14,781 nt of DNA, from assembly GCA_900755995.1 (NCBI GenBank), contig CAAEIM010000054.1, positions 1 through 14,781 of the forward strand, given 5' to 3'. The notes beneath the pieces were generated by a model. The model searched no databases, was not told where the DNA came from, and was given only the letters and a program-made list of their open reading frames with translations. The translations under genes and the position numbers were made by a program. The DNA is from Clostridia bacterium (GTDB taxonomy: Bacteria; Bacillota; Clostridia; Oscillospirales; Acutalibacteraceae). Of the stretch, positions 1-5,400 are shown one piece after another. Position 1 is the first letter of the stretch; the number at the start of each line of letters is the position of its first letter.

Positions 1-61
1 CGAATAATGTGTTTGAACTTTGTAAAGAGTGTCCTTTCGTAAAGTGCTGTCAGGAACATGG
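1..61 (+). other. Fragment resembling a DUF3795-like Cys-rich protein, cut at a junction
   Basis: Read on the plus strand from base 3, this stretch encodes FELCKECPFVKCCQEHG. The spacing of the cysteines followed by EHG resembles the C-terminal zinc/iron-type cysteine region of DUF3795-like proteins (C-x(2-3)-C-x(4)-C-x-E-K/H-G). The frame then runs straight into antisense thiG sequence, so no complete gene is present. It is read as the broken end of another gene that faces thiG. The match is from memory of the family pattern only and could be chance in such a short stretch. Confidence 0.3.
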
Positions 62-655
62 TACCATCTCCATAGCCTCACAAGCCTGTGACGGTCTGCC
101 TATGCCTGCGTCAACAATTACAGGCAGGTCAACTTCATTGATGATAATTTTTATAAATTCCTTTGTGGCTATTCCTTTGTTTGAACCGATTGGCGAGCCG
201 AGCGGCATAATTGCGGCTGCACCTGCGTCCCTAAGACTGCGGGCAACATTGAGATCGGGGTACATATAGGGCAGTACCACAAAGCCCTCCTTCGCCAAAA
301 TTTCGGTAGCCTTTACGGTTTCGTAGTTGTCGGGCAAAAGATACTTTGAATCCCTGATAACCTCAATTTTAATAAAATCTCCGCAGCCCGTTTCCCTTGC
401 AAGTCTTGCAATTCTCACTGCCTCGTCTGCGTTTCTTGCGCCTGACGTGTTTGGCAGGAGGGTTACGTTCTCAGGTATGTAGTCAAGGATATTTGCAACC
501 TTGCCTGTTGCCGCCCTTCTGAGTGCAAGGGTGATAATCTCTGCGCCTGCGTTCTCCACTGCGGCTCTTATAAGGTCAAGCGAATACTTGCCTGAGCCTA
601 AAATGAAGCGTGAATTAAAGCTGTGTCCGCCTAAAATAAGCTTGTCGCTGTCCAT
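50..655 (-). CDS. thiG: Thiazole synthase ThiG, 3'-truncated
   Basis: ThiG builds the thiazole phosphate moiety of thiamine from deoxyxylulose 5-phosphate, dehydroglycine or glycine imine, and the sulfur carried by ThiS thiocarboxylate, in the cytoplasm. The protein opens with the family pattern LILGGHSFNSRFILGSGKY. It has the Schiff-base lysine in DFIKIEVI (Lys96), then VLPYMYPDL, the MPLGSPIGS loop (about residues 150-160) and the phosphate-binding stretch IVDAGIGRPSQACEAMEM. After MEM the frame gives VPCS and stops at 201 residues, whereas ThiG is normally about 255. The usual GAD-VLVNTAIA segment, which completes the phosphate site, is absent from all three frames here. The start is the ATG at 655, with AAGGAGAT upstream. 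It follows thiS in the TPP-riboswitch transcript. The protein is probably inactive, unless the left end is an assembly artefact. Confidence 0.85.
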   Translation of the reverse strand: MDSDKLILGGHSFNSRFILGSGKYSLDLIRAAVENAGAEIITLALRRAATGKVANILDYIPENVTLLPNTSGARNADEAVRIARLARETGCGDFIKIEVIRDSKYLLPDNYETVKATEILAKEGFVVLPYMYPDLNVARSLRDAGAAAIMPLGSPIGSNKGIATKEFIKIIINEVDLPVIVDAGIGRPSQACEAMEMVPCS

Positions 656-688
656 TTTAATATCTCCTTTTAATAAAGTACGGCTATC

Positions 689-886
689 TTAACAGCCGCC
701 GCCTACAAAGTTTACTATTTCCACCACATCCCCGTCTTTAAGGATTGTGTCCCGATAGCTTGACTTGGGCAAAATTTCCTCGTTAAGCTCCACTGCAATT
801 CTCTGAGGCATAATTGAGTTTTCCTCAAGATACTGCATAAGCGGAAGCTCGGCTTTGTCGATATTTACCCCGTTAATTCTAATCAT
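689..886 (-). CDS. thiS: Sulfur carrier protein ThiS
   Basis: ThiS is a small ubiquitin-fold carrier. Its C-terminal glycine is adenylated by ThiF and converted to a thiocarboxylate that gives sulfur to ThiG. At 65 residues the length is typical. It begins MIRINGVNID and contains the usual VELNEEILP and LKDGDVVEIVNFVGGG. The last codon after the glycines is Cys, so the chain ends GGGC rather than at a bare GG; this extra residue might have to be removed before activation. The ATG at 886 is preceded by GGAGGCGAG at good spacing. It is the first gene after the TPP-controlled terminator and lies 33 bp ahead of thiG. No thiF or thiH is visible in the window. Confidence 0.9.
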   Translation of the reverse strand: MIRINGVNIDKAELPLMQYLEENSIMPQRIAVELNEEILPKSSYRDTILKDGDVVEIVNFVGGGC

Positions 887-907
887 AATCTCGCCTCCAA
901 TAAAAGC

Positions 908-938
908 AAAAAAAGAAGTGCGCCGAGCCGACGCACTT
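908..938 (-). terminator. TPP riboswitch intrinsic terminator
   Basis: On the minus strand AAGTGCG pairs with CGCACTT (bases 932-938 with 916-922) around a short GC-rich loop, followed directly by seven Ts. It sits 22 bp ahead of thiS. Its 5' side overlaps bases 935-941, which can instead pair with 985-991 just beyond the aptamer. It therefore forms the off state of the riboswitch. Confidence 0.85.
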
Positions 939-969
939 TGAATACAAAATTATCTGCTCCTGACTAAAA
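937..969 (-). repeat. Intergenic motif copy D (GAGCAGATA core) within the thi leader
   Basis: On the minus strand TTTTAGTC is followed by AGGAGCAGATAATTTTG and TATTCAAA. This matches the copy at 13008-13063 (GAGCAGATAG, then ATTCAAAA at nearly the same spacing). It lacks the second CCGG box, and its end doubles as the antiterminator strand of the riboswitch. This is the weakest-context member of the family, since leader structure alone could explain it. Confidence 0.35.
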
Positions 970-984
970 CAATCAGTCAAAAGC

Positions 985-1074
985 TCAAAGTCCCTCCGTT
1001 GGCATTATCCAAATCAGGTTTACGGTCGAAATGTCAATTCATTTCCTCTCAGCCGACCCCGGCTCCCGTCTTTT
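985..1074 (-). promoter_or_regulatory. TPP (thi-box) riboswitch aptamer
   Basis: Read on the minus strand, the conserved TPP aptamer parts occur in order: GGGAGCC, then GGCTGAGAG, then AAACCTGATTTGGATAATG followed by CCAACGGAGGGA. The closing stem P1 can form from AAAG (1070-1073) and CTTT (987-990). The same 3' strand, ACTTTGA (985-991), is perfectly complementary to TCAAAGT (935-941). P1 closure by TPP would therefore free the terminator, and without TPP the 985-991/935-941 pairing would act as an antiterminator. It controls thiS-thiG. Confidence 0.95.
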
Positions 1075-1083
1075 ATATTTTTT

Positions 1084-1112
1084 ATTATATTATATAAATT
1101 CCAAAATGTCAA
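1084..1112 (-). promoter_or_regulatory. Sigma-A promoter of the thi operon
   Basis: On the minus strand a perfect TTGACA (1107-1112) is separated by 17 bp from a perfect TATAAT (1084-1089). Transcription would start near 1077, only a few bases before the P1 stem of the TPP aptamer. The transcript would thus begin with the riboswitch. Confidence 0.85.
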
Positions 1113-1134
1113 AGGAATTTACAATTTTTACTGA

Positions 1135-1191
1135 GCAATTTTCCGGATAAAAAGCTATGATTTAAACCGTACTGTCTGCTCGGACTAAAAA
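1135..1191 (-). repeat. Intergenic motif copy A (CCGAGCAGACAGT)
   Basis: On the minus strand, directly after the stop of the PH-domain gene, comes TTTTTAGTCCGAGCAGACAG. About 37 bases after the first CCGAG comes ATCCGGAAAATTGC. Both boxes and their spacing resemble copies on the other side of the window (12926-12984 and 13008-13063). No clear terminator hairpin for the PH-domain gene is seen here. The region ends 22 bp before the thi -35 box. Confidence 0.5.
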
Positions 1192-2064
1192 TTAATCCCA
1201 ACTGTCACGGTCATTCTTTTTATTTTTATCGTCCCAACTGTCCTCATAATCTCTGCTTCCGCCGTTTACGGTGTATCCGGTGTCACGATAGTCACGATTG
1301 TCTTGATTGTCACGATAGTTACGATCGGTAATATCGGAATTATAAAAATCATCGCCGTTATTTATATTGCTGTTATTCATATCGCTGTTCCAGCTGTATT
1401 GGTTGTTCAGAACCTGCGTCTTATTTGGCTGATAATTGTTACGGCTTACATAGCTGTTATTATAATGATGAGGTTGATTATTACATTCTTCAATACCTTT
1501 CTTGATTAAGTTTGAAACCGCTATGTAATCGGGAACATTCCTGATTGCGAATGTATATTCTCTTCTCCTTCTTCTGTTAGTGTTATAATATGAAATATCA
1601 TTTAAATAGCTGCTGGGGATTACATCTCCCGTGCCGAACATCTGGTCAAAAACATCCCTGTGAACATCAACATGAAGAATTTCGGTATATTGCTTAAACA
1701 GAACCCTCTGTGAAAGAACACCGCTCGTCATATATATACCACGGTCAGTTATGGTATATTCTGTGTTTTTGGACTTTCTGAATGAAGAGATTACACCGCC
1801 GAGGTAAATCCATACAGGGGCAAGGTGAATTAAGAAAAATATAATCATAGTCCAAAAAAGAGAGCCGCCCACGCCATCCGGGCTTGAAAATATAGATGAG
1901 ATAGCCACTGAATCAAAAAGCAGCCAGATGATTGCAAAAATCATCAGCGGACAGAATATACTTTCCAGAATAAGACAGACTTTTTTAGGTCTGCCGTACC
2001 ATAAAATGCGGTCGTTACCTATTGCACCTCTTAATATATCGCTGATTCGTTCTTCGTTATACAT
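1192..2064 (-). CDS. Bacterial PH-domain (YdbS/YdbT-like) membrane protein
   Basis: A 290-residue protein of the bPH_2 membrane family; the molecular function of these proteins is not well established. A short cytoplasmic start (GNDRILWYGRPKK, typical of the family) leads to two hydrophobic segments, at about residues 28-50 and 68-92. The PH-like domain follows, with EYTITDRGIYMTSG and VLFKQYTEILHVDVHRDVFD and then GTGDV at about residues 102-150. From about residue 195 the chain becomes a low-complexity Asn/Asp/Tyr/Arg tail that ends in DSWD motifs, likely disordered. The ATG at 2064 has GAGGTAAT upstream and a strong promoter. It is transcribed alone, divergent from pyrB. The assignment to the PH-domain family is firm; the role is unknown. 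Confidence 0.75.
   Translation of the reverse strand: MYNEERISDILRGAIGNDRILWYGRPKKVCLILESIFCPLMIFAIIWLLFDSVAISSIFSSPDGVGGSLFWTMIIFFLIHLAPVWIYLGGVISSFRKSKNTEYTITDRGIYMTSGVLSQRVLFKQYTEILHVDVHRDVFDQMFGTGDVIPSSYLNDISYYNTNRRRRREYTFAIRNVPDYIAVSNLIKKGIEECNNQPHHYNNSYVSRNNYQPNKTQVLNNQYSWNSDMNNSNINNGDDFYNSDITDRNYRDNQDNRDYRDTGYTVNGGSRDYEDSWDDKNKKNDRDSWD
1282..1326 (-). repeat. 9-bp tandem repeat in the tail of the PH-domain gene
   Basis: Five consecutive 9-bp units, variants of GTCACGATA, lie at 1282-1326. Translated on the minus strand they give three-residue units such as YRD, NQD and NRD. The period keeps the frame, so changes in copy number would only lengthen or shorten the disordered tail. Confidence 0.8.
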
Positions 2065-2117
2065 TTTAATTACCTCAAATTAATCTATGTGCATAATTTT
2101 GCTGTTGTATTTAAATC

Positions 2118-2146
2118 ATTATATTATAATAATTAAAAAAAGTCAA
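2118..2146 (-). promoter_or_regulatory. Sigma-A promoter of the PH-domain gene
   Basis: On the minus strand TTGACT (2141-2146) and TATAAT (2118-2123) are separated by exactly 17 bp. They lie about 55 bp upstream of the start codon at 2064. Confidence 0.75.
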
Positions 2147-2217
2147 AGTTATTTTTATTTTTTCGTCAAAAATATTAAATTTTCCCGTTATTATTCTTTA
2201 TTGATATTAAAACGAGG

Positions 2218-2223
2218 TATAAT
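2218..2223 (+). promoter_or_regulatory. Candidate -10 box for pyrB
   Basis: A perfect TATAAT lies 39 bp before the pyrB start codon. The region 16-18 bp upstream has no good -35 match; a TTGATA at 2201-2206 is only 11 bp away. The resulting leader would be about 30 bases, which leaves no room for a PyrR-type attenuator. Confidence 0.4.
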
Positions 2224-2262
2224 TTTGATAAAATAGAAAAAATTAATGAAGGTAGTGTTTTT

Positions 2263-3330
2263 ATGGGAAACAAAAATTTAATTGACCTTGACTCTATGAC
2301 AAAAAAACAGCTTGATAAGCTGATTAAAAAGGCAAAGAAAATTATGGCAAGTCCCGCTGATTATCGACACGCCTGCGACGGCAAAATTCTTGCAACCCTC
2401 TTTTATGAGCCGAGCACAAGAACTCAGATGTCGTTTCAGACCGCTATGCTCAAGCTTGGCGGACGCACAATCGGCTTTGACAATCCGTTAAATTCTTCTG
2501 TAGCTAAGGGTGAGAGCCTTAAAGATACTTTAACTATAGTCGGCGGCTATGCCGATATTATTGCTATGCGCCATCCCGTTGAAGGCTCGGCTATGGCGGC
2601 TTCGCTGTATGCAGGAGTTCCGTTCATAAACTGCGGTGACGGAGGCCACCTCCACCCCACCCAGACCTTAGCTGACATTGTTACTCTGAGCTGTGAAAAA
2701 AACAGACTCAACAACCTTAAGGTCGGCATCTGCGGCGACCTTTTAAACGGAAGAACCGTTCATTCGCTGATAAAGGCGCTCTCACAGTACGAAAACAATT
2801 CCTTTGTTCTTATTTCTACAAAAAAATTACAAATACCACTTTACATTATTGATATTTTAGAGAAAAACGGCTGTAAATACGAATTTTCAAATGACCTTGC
2901 GGCTTCTATTTCTGATTTGGACGTGCTGTATATGACAAGGATTCAGCGTGAACGCTTTGCAAGCAATGAAGAGTACGAGGCACAGAAAAATGTGTTTGTA
3001 CTTAATAAAGAAAAGCTTGCAAAAGCAAGAGAGGATATGATTATTCTTCATCCGCTCCCAAGAGTAAATGAAATAACCGTTGACATAGACGACGATCCCC
3101 GTGCGCTCTACTTCAAGCAGGCGCAGTACGGAATGTACGGCAGAATGGCGCTTATACTTCTGCTTCTTCAGGACGATGAATTTGAGCTTGCAGGCAGAGA
3201 AACAACCGTAATCAAGGAGCGCTGTACAAATCCAAAATGCATAACCGCACAGGAGAAATACCTGCCCAACCGTTCATATCTCAAGCTCGGTATGCATATG
3301 TGCGATTACTGCGACAAGCGCATTATATAA
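2263..3330 (+). CDS. pyrB: Aspartate carbamoyltransferase with fused C-terminal PyrI-like zinc domain
   Basis: Catalyses carbamoyl phosphate plus aspartate to carbamoyl aspartate, the committed step of pyrimidine synthesis. Carbamoyl phosphate site: FYEPSTRTQMSFQ (residues 48-60), SVAKGES (79-85) and HPTQTLADI (131-139). Aspartate domain: GDLLNGRTVHSL (158-169), DVLYMTRIQRERF (220-232) and HPLPRVNEI (263-271). These match the E. coli (class B) catalytic chain more than the B. subtilis type. The catalytic part ends near residue 310. The remaining 45 residues contain Cys321, Cys326, Cys347 and Cys350 (C-x4-C-x20-C-x2-C), the pattern of the zinc domain of PyrI, without the nucleotide-binding allosteric domain. 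The start ATG has GAAGG ten bases upstream. The next gene is 12 bp downstream. The fusion suggests a built-in trimer-bridging domain with no CTP/ATP control. Confidence 0.92.
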   Translation: MGNKNLIDLDSMTKKQLDKLIKKAKKIMASPADYRHACDGKILATLFYEPSTRTQMSFQTAMLKLGGRTIGFDNPLNSSVAKGESLKDTLTIVGGYADIIAMRHPVEGSAMAASLYAGVPFINCGDGGHLHPTQTLADIVTLSCEKNRLNNLKVGICGDLLNGRTVHSLIKALSQYENNSFVLISTKKLQIPLYIIDILEKNGCKYEFSNDLAASISDLDVLYMTRIQRERFASNEEYEAQKNVFVLNKEKLAKAREDMIILHPLPRVNEITVDIDDDPRALYFKQAQYGMYGRMALILLLLQDDEFELAGRETTVIKERCTNPKCITAQEKYLPNRSYLKLGMHMCDYCDKRII

Positions 3331-3342
3331 TGAGGTGACATA

Positions 3343-3948
3343 ATGAATTCAAAAAAAAGGTCTAATTCGTCAAAAGCTCTTACTACCTCCATTATCTCTG
3401 CGCTCACCTACATTGTGCTCGGCTTCATAATGGTGTTTTATCCCGAAAAGGTGAGCATAGCGCTTTGCTACACATTAGGCGGTGCACTGACAGTTTACGG
3501 GCTGTTTAATCTTATCACCTACTTTACAGTGAGAAAAGCGTCCTTTGGGTTTGAAATGATAGTCGGAATTGCGGCAACCGCATTCGGCGTATTCTTTCTT
3601 ATCTCTCCGCAGTCAATTCTCGGAATGATAGCCGCAATTCTCGGCATACTCATTACAGTTGACAGCGCAATGGATATTAAGAGGGCGTTTCAGTTAAAAG
3701 CTCTCAATGTAAAATACTGGTGGATAAGCTTTGTGGTATCAATTCTTGTTATTATTTTTGCAATTTCTACAATTATCTTCCCCCTGTTCTTTGCAGGCAT
3801 CATTATGATAATTCTCGGAATCACTCTTATTTACGAGGGATTTTCAGGACTGGTGCTCATCTCAGCAATAAGCCATTATTCAAAGAAAAAGGCAGATAAC
3901 TCACGGATAATCAACATCACTCCCGACAACGAATACGAAGAAGATTAA
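3343..3948 (+). CDS. HdeD/DUF308 family membrane protein
   Basis: A 201-residue integral membrane protein with about six hydrophobic segments arranged as repeated pairs (starting near residues 13, 38, 68, 90, 125 and 150). This is the architecture of DUF308, the family of E. coli HdeD, which was named from the acid-resistance region; the biochemical function is unknown. Typical features are glycine-rich turns such as YIVLGFIMVFYPE and IAAILGILITVDSAMDI. A polar N-terminus (SKKRSNSSK) and a charged C-terminus are probably cytoplasmic. The ATG at 3343 follows GAGGTG, 12 bp after the pyrB stop, so the two genes are cotranscribed and end at the terminator 2 bp downstream. No functional link to PyrB is evident. 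Confidence 0.8.
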   Translation: MNSKKRSNSSKALTTSIISALTYIVLGFIMVFYPEKVSIALCYTLGGALTVYGLFNLITYFTVRKASFGFEMIVGIAATAFGVFFLISPQSILGMIAAILGILITVDSAMDIKRAFQLKALNVKYWWISFVVSILVIIFAISTIIFPLFFAGIIMIILGITLIYEGFSGLVLISAISHYSKKKADNSRIINITPDNEYEED

Positions 3949-3950
3949 TT

Positions 3951-3979
3951 AAAACCTCCTGCTGACTGCGGGAGGTTTT
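3951..3979 (+). terminator. Terminator of the pyrB unit
   Basis: AAAACCTCC (3951-3959) and GGAGGTTTT (3971-3979) form a 9-bp stem ending in a short T run, immediately after the DUF308 gene. Confidence 0.75.
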
Positions 3980-3999
3980 CGTTTAAAAATAAGCAGACA

Positions 4000-4033
4000 A
4001 AAAACTAACAGGCAGCCTTATTTTGGCTGCCTG
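4000..4033 (-). terminator. Terminator of the car-pyrG-dapL operon
   Basis: CAGGCAGCC (4009-4017) and GGCTGCCTG (4025-4033) form a perfect 9-bp stem with a 7-base loop. On the minus strand the stem is followed by TTAGTTTTTT, as expected for an intrinsic terminator about 107 bp after dapL. The stretch 4034-4140 is AT-rich and shows no gene. Confidence 0.75.
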
Positions 4034-4140
4034 CTTTGCTATAAACTCATTTTTAATAAACTGCAATCTTTTTAAATAAATTTTTAATATTTTGTTGTAT
4101 TGTACATTTTTCGAAAGTAATTGTAAAAAATGTTATTTGA

Positions 4141-5322
4141 TTACTTAGAAAGAAGTTTTTTAATTCTCTCAACCGCTTTTATTGTGTTTTCTCTGTCGCC
4201 AAAAGATGTAAGTCGGAAGTAGCCTGCACCGTTTTTGCCAAAGCCCTCACCGGGAGTACCTACTACGTTAGCCTCTGACAAAAGCAGGTCAAAGAACTCC
4301 CAGCTGCCCATATTATTGGGACATTTAAGCCAGATGTACGGTGAATTTTTGCCGCCTGTATAGTAAATGCCAAGCTCGTCTAAAGCGGAGGAAATAATTC
4401 TTGCGTTCTCCTGATAATAGGAAATATTTTCTTTAATCTGCTTTTGACCCTCTGCGCTGAATACAGCGGCGGCGGCACATTGAACAGGCCAGGAAACGCC
4501 GTTGAACTTTGTAGCCTGACGGCGGTACCATGTGTTGTAGATATTGTGACCGTCACGCTCAAGCTCTCTGGGAATAACGGTATAGCCGCATCTTGTGCCT
4601 GTAAAGCCTGCTGTCTTTGAAAGTGAACACATCTCTATAGCGCACTTTCTTGCGCCCTCAATAGCAAAGATTGAGCGAGGAAGATCCTCGGTTATAAATG
4701 CCTCATAGGCTGAATCGTAAAGAATTACAGCGTCATTTTTTAAAGCATAATCAACCCACATTTTAAGCTCATCGGCAGTGTAAGCGGAGCCTGTCGGGTT
4801 GTTTGGCGAGCAAAGATAAATAATGTCTGCCTTGACGTTTTCATCAGGCAAAGCGGCAAAATTATTTTCACGGTTTGAATCAGCATAAATAATCTTTCTG
4901 CCCGCCATTATGTTTGAATCAACATAAACGGGATATACGGGGTCAGTTACAAGCACTGTGTTGTCCTTGCCGAAAATATCGCCGATATTTCCGCAGTCGG
5001 ATTTTGCACCATCAGATACGAAGATTTCGTCTGCGCCAACCTTCACACCAAAGCCTGCGTAGTAGTTTGAGATTGCTTCTCTGAGAAAAGCGTAGCCCTC
5101 ATAGTCAGGATAACCCTTGAATGTGTCCTTATGAGCAAGGTCCTCTGCACCCTTTTTCATTGCCTCAATAGCAACAGGAGCGAGCGGAAGTGTAACGTCG
5201 CCGATTCCAAGCTTAATAACCTCTTTGTCGGGGTGTTCCTTAATATACTTATTCGTTCTTGATGCAACCTCAGCAAAAAGGTAGTTGGGCACAAGGTTGT
5301 CAAAATTTCTGTTAATCTGCAT
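4141..5322 (-). CDS. dapL: LL-diaminopimelate aminotransferase DapL
   Basis: A PLP-dependent fold-type I aminotransferase that converts tetrahydrodipicolinate plus glutamate directly to LL-diaminopimelate, bypassing the succinylase and acetylase routes to lysine and peptidoglycan. The N-terminus NRNFDNLVPNYLFAEV and KLGIGDVTLPL is characteristic of DapL. PLP-site motifs are SPNNPTGSAY, YDSAYEAFI and SLSKTAGFTGTRCGY. The Schiff-base lysine is residue 236 counted from the start chosen here. I prefer the ATG at 5322 (393 residues), which has AAGGA nine bases upstream. The frame extends to a TTG at 5331, but that codon abuts the ribosome binding site. It is the last gene of the operon, 78 bp after pyrG. 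Its product is the substrate of DapF, encoded two genes upstream. Confidence 0.93.
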   Translation of the reverse strand: MQINRNFDNLVPNYLFAEVASRTNKYIKEHPDKEVIKLGIGDVTLPLAPVAIEAMKKGAEDLAHKDTFKGYPDYEGYAFLREAISNYYAGFGVKVGADEIFVSDGAKSDCGNIGDIFGKDNTVLVTDPVYPVYVDSNIMAGRKIIYADSNRENNFAALPDENVKADIIYLCSPNNPTGSAYTADELKMWVDYALKNDAVILYDSAYEAFITEDLPRSIFAIEGARKCAIEMCSLSKTAGFTGTRCGYTVIPRELERDGHNIYNTWYRRQATKFNGVSWPVQCAAAAVFSAEGQKQIKENISYYQENARIISSALDELGIYYTGGKNSPYIWLKCPNNMGSWEFFDLLLSEANVVGTPGEGFGKNGAGYFRLTSFGDRENTIKAVERIKKLLSK

Positions 5323-5354
5323 TTTAATCAATCCTTTACTGATATATGTGCAAA

Positions 5355-5382
5355 TTCTGCAACAAAATAATTTGCTGCAGAA
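5355..5382 (-). promoter_or_regulatory. Hairpin with six-base loop between pyrG and dapL
   Basis: On the minus strand TTCTGCAGCAA and TTGTTGCAGAA form an 11-bp stem with loop ATTATT. One pair is G-U on this strand but an A-C mismatch on the other, so the structure fits minus-strand RNA. Only a few Ts follow (TTTGCAC), so it is at best a weak terminator. It may instead be a processing or attenuation element setting dapL expression apart from pyrG. Confidence 0.5.
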
Positions 5383-5400
5383 ATATTTACCCGTATGATT

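Noticed and set aside
1089..1094. Upstream TATAAT as -10 box of the thi promoter
   Set aside because: It is only 12 bp from TTGACA; the overlapping TATAAT at 1084-1089 has the correct 17-bp spacing.
2153..2192. Possible sixth copy of the intergenic motif before pyrB (TCAAAAATATTAAATTTTCCC)
   Set aside because: Only the AT-rich part resembles the others; the CCGAGCAGATAG box is missing.
4100..4133. ACATTTTT/AAAAAATGT inverted repeat after dapL
   Set aside because: All A-T stem of low stability; the GC-rich hairpin at 4009-4033 is the better terminator.
5323..5331. TTG at 5331 as start of dapL
   Set aside because: The AAGGA ribosome binding site touches this codon, whereas it is ideally spaced from the ATG at 5322.
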